A DNA stretch of 11,103 nt from Actinotignum schaalii (GTDB taxonomy: Bacteria > Actinomycetota > Actinomycetes > Actinomycetales > Actinomycetaceae), in NCBI GenBank assembly GCA_946222725.1, contig CAMIHT010000034.1:1-11103 (forward strand). Direction: 5' to 3'. A program made the translations under genes and the position numbers. Shown here piece by piece: positions 1 to 7,100 of this stretch (position 1 is its first letter; each line of letters begins with the position of its first letter). A model generated the notes under the pieces. The model saw only the letters and a program-made list of their open reading frames with translations. It was not told the DNA's origin and made no database searches.

Positions 1-673
1 GCTGGGCCACACTGCGGACGACCAAGCCGAAACCGTGCTCCTGGGCCTGGGGCGGGGCTCGGGAGCGCGCTCCCTGGCAGGCATGCCGGAAGCGGGCCCG
101 CTGCCGGGCCACCCGGAGCTCACTGCGCTGCGCCCGCTGCTGGGGCTGCGGCGCGCGGCGCTTCGCGCCGCGCTGCAAGATGAGGGGCTGGCCTGGGTGG
201 AGGATCCTTCCAATGAGCCCGATGGCCCGTGGCGGGCGGCGGGCGGTGGGCCGCTCACCCGCGCCGCGCTGCGCTCACGCGCCCTGCCTGCTCTGAGTGA
301 GACGCTCGGGCCGGGCACGGTGGAAGCTCTGGCTCGCACCGCCCGCCTGCTGCGCCGCGATAATGAGGCTTTGGACACCTGGGCGGCCCGGGAACTGGCC
401 ACCTGGGAAGAACGCGGTGTGGTGCAAGAAGCGGGTGAGCCGGGGTGCGGCGTCGTCGTACCTATTGCACCGCTGCGCGAACTTCCCACGGCCGTACGCA
501 CCCGGATTCTACGCGTCCTGGCCTTGCGCGTGGGGGCACGCGCCGGGGAGGTGAGCGCGGGGCATATTGAGGCCCTCGACGCGCTGGTGACCGGGCCGGG
601 CGGCGTGCGCCACTGCGACCTGCCCGGGGCGCGAGCGTTTCGGCGCGATAATATTGTCGTCTTCGCGCGTTAG
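1..673 (+). CDS. tilS: tRNA(Ile)-lysidine synthetase TilS, 3' part
   Basis: TilS attaches lysine to C34 of the CAU-anticodon tRNA-Ile with ATP, so that it reads AUA as isoleucine; it acts in the cytoplasm. The gene enters from the left edge; the readable frame begins at base 2 and gives about 223 residues. The visible part opens with the family motif GHTADDQAET followed by LLGLGRGSGARSLAGM, which lies after the ATP-binding PP-loop. The PP-loop itself (SGGxDS) is outside the window. Further on, an R-x-R/LPAL segment followed by ETLGPGTVEALARTARLLRRDNEAL matches the helical substrate-binding region. The protein ends soon after this in the short actinobacterial form, without the long C-terminal extension of the E. 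coli enzyme. The stop TAG (671-673) lies 37 bases before the hpt start, so the two genes are probably co-transcribed. Identification is secure; only the N-terminus is missing. Confidence 0.93.
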   Translation, partial: LGHTADDQAETVLLGLGRGSGARSLAGMPEAGPLPGHPELTALRPLLGLRRAALRAALQDEGLAWVEDPSNEPDGPWRAAGGGPLTRAALRSRALPALSETLGPGTVEALARTARLLRRDNEALDTWAARELATWEERGVVQEAGEPGCGVVVPIAPLRELPTAVRTRILRVLALRVGARAGEVSAGHIEALDALVTGPGGVRHCDLPGARAFRRDNIVVFAR

Positions 674-698
674 GCTTAGAAGCACAGCGGAACTGCTC

Positions 699-704
699 AA
701 GGAG
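699..704 (+). promoter_or_regulatory. Shine-Dalgarno for hpt
   Basis: AAGGAG lies 6 bases upstream of ATG 711. The in-frame ATG 705 and GTG 708 are too close to this site to use it, so 711 is the best start for hpt. Confidence 0.65.
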
Positions 705-710
705 ATGGTG

Positions 711-1262
711 ATGGACCACACCGATATGGGTGATAAGTTGGAAAAAATCCTCGTCACAAATGAGGAAATCCAAGCGAAGCTTGAGGATATGGCGCGTCAG
801 ATTGACGCTGATTACGATGGTGACCTGCTCGTGGTGGGCGTGCTCAAGGGTGCCGTCATGGTGATGGCGGATCTGGTGCGGAAAATCCACTCTCCGCTGA
901 ATATGGATTGGATGGCGGTGTCCTCCTACGGGATGGGTACCAAATCCTCCGGCGTGGTGCGGATTTTGAAGGATCTGGATGCTGATGTGACCGGTCGGCA
1001 CGTCCTCATCGTGGAAGATATTATCGATTCCGGCCTTACCCTCGCGTGGCTGAAGAAGAATCTGCTGGATCGCGGGGCGCAATCGGTGCGGATCGCGGCC
1101 ATCCTGCGAAAACCCGAGGCGGCTAAAGTTGACGTTCAGGTTGACTACCTAGGCTTTGATATTCCCGATGAGTTCGTGGTGGGGTACGGACTCGACTATG
1201 CCGAACAATTCCGGCATCTGCCTTTTGTGGGCACCCTGGCCCCGCACGTATACGGAGGATAA
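711..1262 (+). CDS. hpt: hypoxanthine-guanine phosphoribosyltransferase
   Basis: Purine salvage enzyme that transfers phosphoribose from PRPP to hypoxanthine or guanine, giving IMP or GMP; cytoplasmic. The product from ATG 711 is 183 residues, the usual bacterial length. The PRPP-binding motif VLIVEDIIDSGLTL begins at residue 98, with E102-D103 and the D106-S107-G108 loop. The N-terminal VVGVLKGAVMVMADL segment, the flexible-loop region SSYGMGTKSSG, and the C-terminal IPDEFVVGYGLDYAEQFRHLP purine-binding region are all typical of the Hpt family. The frame is open further upstream to a TTG at 654 inside tilS, but only 711 has a well-spaced Shine-Dalgarno. The stop TAA abuts the GTG of ftsH with no gap. 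The tilS-hpt-ftsH order is widely conserved in Gram-positive bacteria. Confidence 0.95.
   Translation: MDHTDMGDKLEKILVTNEEIQAKLEDMARQIDADYDGDLLVVGVLKGAVMVMADLVRKIHSPLNMDWMAVSSYGMGTKSSGVVRILKDLDADVTGRHVLIVEDIIDSGLTLAWLKKNLLDRGAQSVRIAAILRKPEAAKVDVQVDYLGFDIPDEFVVGYGLDYAEQFRHLPFVGTLAPHVYGG
1254..1259 (+). promoter_or_regulatory. Shine-Dalgarno for ftsH inside the 3' end of hpt
   Basis: GGAGGA at the end of hpt sits 3 bases before GTG 1263, or 4 bases if counted as CGGAGG at 1253-1258. The spacing is short. The next in-frame candidate, GTG 1371, has no comparable site, so 1263 remains the best start and translation is probably coupled to hpt. Confidence 0.6.
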
Positions 1263-3569
1263 GTGGACGAACAGCAAGAACCTCGCGGTACTGAACCGGG
1301 CGGCACGGCGCCGGGCGGAAGCGAAGCTCGTGGCGGTGAGGCTCGCAGTAGTGAGGCGCACGGTAGCGAAGTGAGCCGCACCGAACCCAGCGCGTATGAG
1401 CGCAAGCGTCGGGCCCGCCGCGCCCACCCGCCGCAGCCGGAAGGCCAGGGCGGTGCTACCGGCACGGGCACTAACAGCACGGGCAATAACGGCGGCGCCG
1501 GGAAGAACAAGAAATCCCGCGGCTCCGGCTCCGGCCATAAGCTCAGCGAAGAAGAACGCACCAGCCGGCGGCGCTGGCGCGTTATCTCCGGCATAGTCAT
1601 CGCGGCGCTTCTTGCTTTTATCGGAACCAACCAATTCATGGCCATGCAGTGGTCTAATATCTCCACTTCGGAAGGTATCGCGCTGCTGGAAGGCACCACC
1701 GTGCAGCGGGTGCAAATTACAGACGGCACCAACCGGGTACGCCTGTGGCTGACCGAGCCAACAAAAACCATGGATGGTGACGGCGATAAGCACGACGCCG
1801 GGAAGAAGGTCACCTTCCAATACGCTGACCCGCAGGGCCAGCACATCACCACCCTGGTGGAACGGGCCAATCCGGAACGCGGGCATAACTCGATTGTTCC
1901 CTCCCAGAACGTGTTTGTTTCGATGCTCTTCACCTTCCTGCCCATGATCCTCATCTTCGCGGTGTTCATCTGGTTTATGCGCAGCCAGATGGGGCGCGGC
2001 TTCGGGGCGAAGGATGCCAATGCGGATGGTGAAGTCTCCGAGGTACGTTTCTCCGACGTAGCCGGGGAAGATGAAGCCGTGGAAGAAGTAAAGGAAGTGG
2101 TGGACTTCCTCAAGAACCCGGACCGCTACCAGGCTCTCGGGGCACGTATCCCGCGCGGGGTACTCCTCTACGGCCCGCCCGGAACGGGTAAAACCCTGCT
2201 GGCTAAGGCCATTGCCGGGGAAGCACAGGTACCGTTCTTCTCCATCGCTGCCTCGGAATTCGTGGAGCTCTACGTTGGTATGGGTGCCTCGCGGGTGCGC
2301 GAACTCTTCAAAACCGCGAAGAAAAAAGCCCCGGCTATTATTTTCGTAGACGAAATTGACGCGGTGGGCCGCGGGCGCGGTAGCGGCGCCCTCAGCCACG
2401 GCGAACAGGAACAAACCCTCAACCAGCTCCTGGTAGAAATGGATGGCTTCTCCACCGACGAAGCGGTGGTTCTTATTGCCGCCACCAACCGCCCGGACGT
2501 GCTGGACCCGGCGCTGCTGCGCCCCGGCCGTTTCGACCGGCAGGTCGCGGTAGATGCCCCCGATATTCGCGGGCGCGAAGCTATTTTGCGGGTGCACGCG
2601 CGCGGCAAGCCGCTCGCGGACGACGTCGACCTGGCCGGGGTCGCCAAGCGCACCCCCGGGTTCACGGGCGCGGACCTTGCCAATATCCTCAACGAGGCAG
2701 CGCTCTTGGCGGCGCGCCGCCACGCCCACGTTATTACCAATGCGGATGTTGATGAAGCTTCGGATCGCGTGATGGCCGGCCCGCAGCGTTCCAGCCGGGT
2801 CATGAGCCCGGAGGATCGCCGCATGACGGCCTACCACGAAGGCGGGCACGCGCTCGCGGCGGCGGCTTTGCGCTATACCGACCCGGTCACGAAGGTAACT
2901 ATTTTGCCGCGCGGGCGGGCCTTGGGGTACACGATGGTCATGCCCACCGAAGACCGCTATTCGGTTACCCGCAACCAGCTCCTCGACCAGCTCACCTACG
3001 CGCTGGGCGGGCGCGCCGCGGAAGAAATTATTTTCCGGGACCCCTCTACCGGTGCTTCTAATGACATCCAGAAAGCCACCGAAACCGCGCGGAAGATCGT
3101 GACCGAATACGGGATGACCACCGCGGTGGGTGCGGTGCGGGTAGCTCCCACCGCCAAGGAAGAAGCGAGCTTCGCGGCGGCTTCGCGCACCTCGGATTCC
3201 CTGGCTGCCACCGTGGATGAGAACGTGCGGGCCCTCCTTGACCAGGCACTCACCGAAGCGTGGACGATTATCACCGAAAACCGGGATATTCTCGACCACC
3301 TTGCCGAGGTGCTCCTCGATAAGGAAACCGTACTGGAAAACGAACTCGCGGAGATCTTCAAGGACGTTGTCAAGGCGCCCGAGCGAGAGGTGTGGCTTTC
3401 CGCCCCGGACCGCCCGGTCTCCCAGCGTCCACCCATCCCGCTCCCGGAAGGGAAAACCGAGGAGGAAGCGGCAGCGGATTCGCGCCTGCCCGCCCCGGAG
3501 CTTCCCGATGCTGCCACGGGGCCGCTCGGCCCGCGCGGTCGGCACGGCGCGGAACATGGGGATGCCTAA
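1263..3569 (+). CDS. ftsH: ATP-dependent zinc metalloprotease FtsH
   Basis: Membrane-anchored hexameric AAA+ protease that extracts and degrades misfolded membrane proteins and selected soluble regulators. The product from GTG 1263 is 768 residues. In order: an unusual hydrophilic N-terminal stretch (residues 1-106, rich in Gly, Ser, Glu, Arg); TM1 at about 107-127; an extracytoplasmic domain; TM2 at about 218-239; the AAA+ module with Walker A GPPGTGKT (304-311), Walker B FVDEID (D363, E364) and the second region of homology [19 protein letters not shown]; and the M41 peptidase with HEGGH at 525-529, plus D601 as the likely third zinc ligand. A Pro/Glu-rich tail follows the peptidase domain. 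All catalytic elements are intact. The roughly 106-residue extension is long for FtsH, where TM1 normally lies near the N-terminus. The gene abuts hpt and is followed by the folate genes. Confidence 0.97.
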   Translation: MDEQQEPRGTEPGGTAPGGSEARGGEARSSEAHGSEVSRTEPSAYERKRRARRAHPPQPEGQGGATGTGTNSTGNNGGAGKNKKSRGSGSGHKLSEEERTSRRRWRVISGIVIAALLAFIGTNQFMAMQWSNISTSEGIALLEGTTVQRVQITDGTNRVRLWLTEPTKTMDGDGDKHDAGKKVTFQYADPQGQHITTLVERANPERGHNSIVPSQNVFVSMLFTFLPMILIFAVFIWFMRSQMGRGFGAKDANADGEVSEVRFSDVAGEDEAVEEVKEVVDFLKNPDRYQALGARIPRGVLLYGPPGTGKTLLAKAIAGEAQVPFFSIAASEFVELYVGMGASRVRELFKTAKKKAPAIIFVDEIDAVGRGRGSGALSHGEQEQTLNQLLVEMDGFSTDEAVVLIAATNRPDVLDPALLRPGRFDRQVAVDAPDIRGREAILRVHARGKPLADDVDLAGVAKRTPGFTGADLANILNEAALLAARRHAHVITNADVDEASDRVMAGPQRSSRVMSPEDRRMTAYHEGGHALAAAALRYTDPVTKVTILPRGRALGYTMVMPTEDRYSVTRNQLLDQLTYALGGRAAEEIIFRDPSTGASNDIQKATETARKIVTEYGMTTAVGAVRVAPTAKEEASFAAASRTSDSLAATVDENVRALLDQALTEAWTIITENRDILDHLAEVLLDKETVLENELAEIFKDVVKAPEREVWLSAPDRPVSQRPPIPLPEGKTEEEAAADSRLPAPELPDAATGPLGPRGRHGAEHGDA

Positions 3570-3613
3570 ACCTTTGTGGTTATGAGCGCGGAAAATACGG
3601 GGCGTGAGCGTGG

Positions 3614-3619
3614 AAAGGA
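3614..3619 (+). promoter_or_regulatory. Shine-Dalgarno deciding the folE start
   Basis: AAAGGA lies 7 bases upstream of ATG 3627. The in-frame upstream candidates GTG 3576 and ATG 3582 have no purine-rich site before them, which favours 3627. Confidence 0.6.
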
Positions 3620-3626
3620 CGAACGT

Positions 3627-4286
3627 ATGAGCGCAGCGGAATCGGCGAGAAGCGGCCAGGTAGATAGCCAGAGAGCGGAAACGCAGCGCCACGCCGCGCG
3701 GCAGGCTGATACCGCGCGGGTGGTTGATACCGCGCGGGTAGAGCGGGCCGTGCGGGAACTCCTCAGCGCTATTGGTGAGAACCCGGACCGCCCCGGCCTG
3801 GTGGATACTCCCGCGCGGGTGGCCCGCGCCTGCACCGAAATCTTTTCCGGGGTGGGCAAGGATCCCGACGCGGTGCTCGATGCCCAATTCGCGGAGGACT
3901 TCCACGAAATGGTGGTGGTACGGGATATCACCTTCTATTCCATGTGCGAACACCACCTGCTGCCCTTCTTCGGGGCGGCCCATATCGTCTATATTCCCGG
4001 GGAAGAAGGGAAGGTCACCGGCCTATCCAAGCTTGCCCGGCTGGTAGAAGGCTACGCGCGCCGCCCCCAGGTGCAAGAGCGCCTCACCACCCAGATCGCC
4101 AATGCGCTGCGCGACCGCCTGGGTGCGGCCGGGGTGCTCGTGGTGGTGGAAGCCGAACATATGTGCATGACCATGCGCGGGGTGCGCAATTCCGGTTCGC
4201 GTACCGTCACCTCGGCGGTGCGCGGCATGCTGCGCAAACCCAGCACCCGCGCTGAAGCCATGAGTCTTATCGAACGGGGAGCCTAA
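3627..4286 (+). CDS. folE: GTP cyclohydrolase I
   Basis: First enzyme of folate synthesis: it converts GTP to 7,8-dihydroneopterin triphosphate and formate, as a zinc-dependent homodecamer in the cytoplasm. The product from ATG 3627 is 219 residues. The core begins near [20 protein letters not shown] and continues to [12 protein letters not shown], with zinc ligands C107 and H110 and catalytic-site H109. It is followed by the [23 protein letters not shown] motif and [17 protein letters not shown], with zinc ligand C180 and H178. The full cysteine set indicates the ordinary zinc-dependent FolE1 type rather than the FolE2 family. The N-terminus carries an exact 15-base direct repeat with an 18-base period, giving the six-residue repeat [12 protein letters not shown]. 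The frame extends 17 codons upstream to GTG 3576 (ATG 3582 is 15 codons upstream), but the Shine-Dalgarno supports 3627. folP begins 1 base after the stop. Confidence 0.95.
   Translation: MSAAESARSGQVDSQRAETQRHAARQADTARVVDTARVERAVRELLSAIGENPDRPGLVDTPARVARACTEIFSGVGKDPDAVLDAQFAEDFHEMVVVRDITFYSMCEHHLLPFFGAAHIVYIPGEEGKVTGLSKLARLVEGYARRPQVQERLTTQIANALRDRLGAAGVLVVVEAEHMCMTMRGVRNSGSRTVTSAVRGMLRKPSTRAEAMSLIERGA
3707..3739 (+). repeat. 15-bp direct repeat, period 18 bp, inside folE
   Basis: The 15-mer TGATACCGCGCGGGT occurs at 3707-3721 and again at 3725-3739. It encodes two consecutive six-residue units ([12 protein letters not shown]) in the variable N-terminal region of FolE, before the conserved core. 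The period is a whole number of codons, so unit gain or loss would keep the frame. Confidence 0.9.
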
Positions 4287-4287
4287 A

Positions 4288-5199
4288 ATGCCAACACCTA
4301 TGCCATTGCGCGATCCGGAACTCCTTGGGGGATCCCACACCCGCGTTATGGGTATCCTCAACGTCACCCCCGATTCTTTTTCCGACGGCGGGAGCTGGGC
4401 CACGGTCGACACCGCCATCGCGCACGGCCATGAACTCATCGCCGCCGGGGCAGATATCATCGACATCGGTGGGGAATCCACCCGCCCGGGTGCTACCCTG
4501 CTGAGCGCCGCGGAAGAATGGGAACGCATCGGGCCGGTGGTACGCGAACTAGCCGCGCACATCCCCATCTCGGTGGATACCTACCACGCGGACACCGCGG
4601 CGCGGGCCTGCGCGGCTGGCGCCCGCATTATCAACGACGTGACCGGCGGGCGCGGGGACAGCGCCATGTGGGAAACCGTGGCGGAAAGCGGAGCCTACTA
4701 TGTGCTCCAACACGGACGCGGCGATGCACAAACCATGAATTCCCTAGCCGGCTACCGCGCTATCGGGCGCGAGGTGAGCACGGAAGTTCTTGAGCGCGTG
4801 GCCGGCGCCGTTGCCGCCGGAATTGCTCCCACCAGGATCATCATCGACCCGGGCTTCGGCTTCGCAAAAATGGGCGACGACGATTGGCGCCTGGCGGCCC
4901 ATATTGACGAATTCCTGTGGGCCGGCATGCCGGTCCTCATCGGAGTTTCCCGCAAACGCTTCCTCGCGGAAGTGACCCCGGAAGGCCTACCCGCCAGCGG
5001 GCGGGACGGCGCCACCGCGGCACTGAGCACCTATTTCGCTGAAAAAGGCGTGTGGGCGGTGCGGGTTCACGACGTAGCATCCTCGCGGATCGCGGTGGAT
5101 ACCGTGGCGAAACTGCGCGAATGCGGACTGGTCTCCACCTCCCAACCCGGAGTAGCACGCCCCGAAAACGCGGGAGCTACGGAGGCCGCGCGGTCATGA
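4288..5199 (+). CDS. folP: dihydropteroate synthase
   Basis: Condenses 6-hydroxymethyl-7,8-dihydropterin pyrophosphate with p-aminobenzoate to give 7,8-dihydropteroate; this is the family targeted by sulfonamides. The product is 303 residues from ATG 4288, with GGGGAG 6 bases upstream. The TIM-barrel motifs are in order: MGILNVTPDSFSDGG (N25), DIIDIGGESTRPGA (residues 56-69), SVDTY (D97), INDVTGG (N116, D117), DPGFGFAK (D187, K194), GVSRKRF (K223) and the final RVHDV (R259, H261). The usual MHxRG turn reads LQHGRG here, a mild variant. All pterin- and phosphate-binding residues I can place are present, so I infer an active enzyme and not the FolP2 paralogue type. The gene follows folE by 1 base, and its stop overlaps the next start as ATGA, so it is translationally coupled on both sides. 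Confidence 0.96.
   Translation: MPTPMPLRDPELLGGSHTRVMGILNVTPDSFSDGGSWATVDTAIAHGHELIAAGADIIDIGGESTRPGATLLSAAEEWERIGPVVRELAAHIPISVDTYHADTAARACAAGARIINDVTGGRGDSAMWETVAESGAYYVLQHGRGDAQTMNSLAGYRAIGREVSTEVLERVAGAVAAGIAPTRIIIDPGFGFAKMGDDDWRLAAHIDEFLWAGMPVLIGVSRKRFLAEVTPEGLPASGRDGATAALSTYFAEKGVWAVRVHDVASSRIAVDTVAKLRECGLVSTSQPGVARPENAGATEAARS
5181..5185 (+). promoter_or_regulatory. Shine-Dalgarno for the folB-folK gene inside folP
   Basis: GGAGG in the last codons of folP lies 10 bases before ATG 5196, which overlaps the folP stop as ATGA. A second ATG follows directly at 5199, so either Met may serve. Confidence 0.55.
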
Positions 5200-6119
5200 T
5201 GGGACTACCCCCGCGCATCCACAACGCCCTCGCCATGCTCGGATGCTGCCTGGATACCGTGAGCATCACCGGCGTGGAAGTATCCGCCCGGCACGGCGTC
5301 TACGCGGAAGAACGCGAAGCCGATCACCCTTTTATTTTCGACGTCGCAGCTCTCGTGGACACCAGCGCGGCGGGCCACGCAGATGACCTCGCGGCCACCA
5401 TCTCTTACGCGGATCTAGCCGCGGATGCCCGCGCGGTCGGGGAAAGTGCTCCCGTGAGCTTGATCGAAACACTGGGTGAGCGAGTTGCACAACTAGTCCT
5501 CGCGCGCGGGGCCCTGGCCACCGAAGTTACCGTGCACAAACCCGAAGCCCCGGTGCCGGGCCGCTTCACGGACGCCCGGGTCACCGTGCGCCGCCTGGCA
5601 GCTATTGCTCGCGGGGGAACCATGCGGGAAATGGTGATCGGGATGGGTGCGAACCTGGGGGAGCGCGAAGAAACTCTACGCGCTGCTATCACCCAGATTG
5701 CCGAGCTACCCGTCCATATTGACGCGGTCTCCTCATTCCATACCACCGCGCCCGTGCTCGCTCCCGGGCAGGAGCCACAACCGGAGTACCTCAACGCGGT
5801 ACTGCGCCTGACCACCGAACTGTCTCCCCTCGAAGTGCTGGCCGCACTCCGTGCTATCGAGGTGCGGGCCGGGCGCCAGCGCCGAATCCACTGGGGGGCA
5901 CGCACCCTCGACCTTGATATCGAATGGGTGGAAGGAGTACGCAGCACCCACCCGCTTCTTACCCTGCCCCACCCGCGTGCCCATACCCGCGCCTTCGTCA
6001 TGGAACCCTGGCAAGAAATAGATACGGAAGCCACCGCAAAACTGGAACGCGCCCGGATAAGCGAGCACGCGGGTGCCGGCGGCGGCGTCGGCCCAAATAC
6101 GGGCGGGCACGATGCGTAA
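5196..6119 (+). CDS. folBK: fused dihydroneopterin aldolase / HPPK (FolB-FolK)
   Basis: Bifunctional folate enzyme of 307 residues. The N-terminal FolB domain (about 20-130) cleaves 7,8-dihydroneopterin to 6-hydroxymethyl-7,8-dihydropterin and glycolaldehyde. It shows GVEVSARHGVYAEER with the likely catalytic E39, the LIETLGERVAQLVL helix, and HKPEAPVPG with the likely catalytic K115. The C-terminal FolK domain (from about 143) pyrophosphorylates that product using ATP. It shows GMGANLGERE, SSFHTTAPV, EYLNAV, WGARTLDLDIE with magnesium-binding D239 and D241, and LPHPRAHTRAFVMEPW. The two domains catalyse successive steps, so fusion makes pathway sense and is known in other bacteria. FolK begins at an internal ATG (5622) preceded by GGGGGA, so a separate FolK might also be made. 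A short Gly-rich tail follows FolK. The start overlaps folP and the 3' end overlaps the DUF3180 gene by 8 bases. Confidence 0.95.
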   Translation: MMGLPPRIHNALAMLGCCLDTVSITGVEVSARHGVYAEEREADHPFIFDVAALVDTSAAGHADDLAATISYADLAADARAVGESAPVSLIETLGERVAQLVLARGALATEVTVHKPEAPVPGRFTDARVTVRRLAAIARGGTMREMVIGMGANLGEREETLRAAITQIAELPVHIDAVSSFHTTAPVLAPGQEPQPEYLNAVLRLTTELSPLEVLAALRAIEVRAGRQRRIHWGARTLDLDIEWVEGVRSTHPLLTLPHPRAHTRAFVMEPWQEIDTEATAKLERARISEHAGAGGGVGPNTGGHDA

Positions 6120-6531
6120 TCTACGGGCCTTCCTGGGGTGGGGCGCGGCCGGCGCCTTAGCTGGTGAAGCGCTGCGGAGGTTCCTTGCCGCGCACCCGGT
6201 CGCCGTGCCCGCCTTCGCCGGGCTACCGCTACTCCTTATCGCCGCGGTGCTGCTCTGGTACGGCTGGAGGGTACGGTGCCTGCGGCGCGGACGTGCCGAA
6301 TCACTTTCGCGCCTGGCCGCGCTGCGGGCGGCGGCCGGTGCGGCAGCGGGACTGCGCAGCGGGGCGCTTCTGGCCGGCGCGGGCGGCTTGCTCGCGATCA
6401 TGAGCGCGCTGGGCTCCACCTCTTTTACCCGGGAGAGTGCGCGAGCCTGGGGGATCCTCACCGCCGCGGCGCTGGTACTCGCGGTAGTCGGGTGGATCGT
6501 GGACACCTGGTGCCGTATTGAGCGGCGGTAG
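6112..6531 (+). CDS. DUF3180 family membrane protein
   Basis: Small membrane protein of 139 residues from ATG 6112, overlapping the end of folB-folK by 8 bases. Hydrophobic segments lie at about 31-52, 83-101 and 113-131; a weaker one at 8-25 may make a fourth. The basic linker, the LAALRAAAGAAAGLRSGALLAG region, and the C-terminal VDTWCRIE ending resemble the actinobacterial DUF3180 family, which characteristically follows folK in these genomes. Its function is unknown. Conserved linkage with folate genes is the only clue, and it does not prove a role in folate metabolism or transport. The upstream ribosome site is weak (GGGCGGGC), so translation is probably coupled to the preceding gene. 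Confidence 0.8.
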   Translation: MRNLRAFLGWGAAGALAGEALRRFLAAHPVAVPAFAGLPLLLIAAVLLWYGWRVRCLRRGRAESLSRLAALRAAAGAAAGLRSGALLAGAGGLLAIMSALGSTSFTRESARAWGILTAAALVLAVVGWIVDTWCRIERR

Positions 6532-6562
6532 GCGGGCGCGCCGCAGCAATCGCGATGTTTTT
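6522..6562 (+). terminator. possible weak terminator after the DUF3180 gene
   Basis: GCGGCG (6522-6527) can pair with CGCCGC (6539-6544) across an 11-base loop, spanning the stop codon. A run of five T occurs at 6558-6562, directly after the palindrome ATCGCGAT (6549-6556). The T run is about 13 bases from the main stem, so this is not a classic intrinsic terminator. Its position at the end of the folate operon, just before the next promoter, is the main support. Confidence 0.3.
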
Positions 6563-6593
6563 CGGGGCCAATTTTTATGTCGCACCCCTTTGG

Positions 6594-6605
6594 TAGCGTT
6601 AACCC
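6594..6605 (+). promoter_or_regulatory. putative leaderless promoter (-10 TAGCGT)
   Basis: TAGCGT (6594-6599) fits the actinobacterial TANNNT -10 element and ends 6 bases before ATG 6606. Transcription would therefore begin at or next to the start codon. No Shine-Dalgarno is visible before the gene. There is no good -35 match; only an A/T-rich patch (AATTTTTAT, 6570-6578) lies at about the right distance. This begins a new unit after the folate operon. Confidence 0.5.
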
Positions 6606-7100
6606 ATGGTGACTACCCCTCTTGATCCCGGGCGGGACTATCGCGCAGTGTCGCGCAAACTCTTCACGGTGCGATGGATTATCGCCGTGTGCTTCTGGCT
6701 CGTGCTCCTTATCGCGCTCGCGGTGGCCGGATTTATTGCGCGCCCCGAACCGCTCGCCTATTACGCGCCCCTGCTGGGGCTGCCCATCCTCGGTTTCCTC
6801 ATCCACCTGCGTATCGTGTCCCGGCAGGTGAATCACCTCGGTTATGCCATGGATGATATTGCGCTGCGCCTGTGCCGCGGGATCATGTTCCGCCGCATTG
6901 ACGTGGTGCCCTACGGGCGTATCCAAACGGTGGATGTGCAATCCGGGCCGCTGCTGCGCCGCTTCGGGCTCGCGAAAGTCACCCTCCACACCGCCTCCAT
7001 GGAAACGGATGCAGTTATCACCGGCCTGCCTACCGCGGAAGCGGATGAGGTGCGCGAACGTCTCCTTCACCTCGGCGTAGCCGAAATGGAAGGGGTTTAA
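6606..7100 (+). CDS. PH domain-containing membrane protein (YdbS-like)
   Basis: Product of 164 residues. Two hydrophobic segments (about 24-44 and 50-70) form a membrane hairpin. A cytoplasmic bacterial PH (bPH2, formerly DUF304) domain follows from about residue 77 to 160. The domain shows the hallmark pattern of a strand, a turn with RGIMFRRIDVVPYGRIQTVDVQSGPLLRRFGLAKVTLHT, and a closing helix ADEVRERLLHL. Its stop TAA abuts the ATG of the larger PH-domain gene. The small-plus-large pair matches the YdbS/YdbT arrangement of Bacillus and many actinobacteria. The biochemical role is not established; in Bacillus the pair has been linked to protection against a circular bacteriocin. There is no Shine-Dalgarno, and the start appears leaderless. 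Confidence 0.85.
   Translation: MVTTPLDPGRDYRAVSRKLFTVRWIIAVCFWLVLLIALAVAGFIARPEPLAYYAPLLGLPILGFLIHLRIVSRQVNHLGYAMDDIALRLCRGIMFRRIDVVPYGRIQTVDVQSGPLLRRFGLAKVTLHTASMETDAVITGLPTAEADEVRERLLHLGVAEMEGV

Noticed and set aside
671..676. TAGGCT at the tilS stop as a -10 for an hpt promoter.
   Set aside because: It fits TANNNT, but there is no -35 at suitable spacing (TTGTCG at 654 is only 11 bases away), and hpt has a normal Shine-Dalgarno, so read-through from tilS explains it well enough.
1149..3983. A 944-codon open frame on the minus strand opposite hpt, ftsH and folE.
   Set aside because: It lies antisense to unmistakable conserved genes and shows no recognisable domain. Long antisense open frames are expected opposite high-GC genes with strong third-position G/C bias.
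5733..7070. A 445-codon minus-strand open frame opposite folB-folK, DUF3180 and the YdbS-like gene.
   Set aside because: It spans several plus-strand genes and a promoter gap, has a composition typical of antisense translation, and resembles no family.
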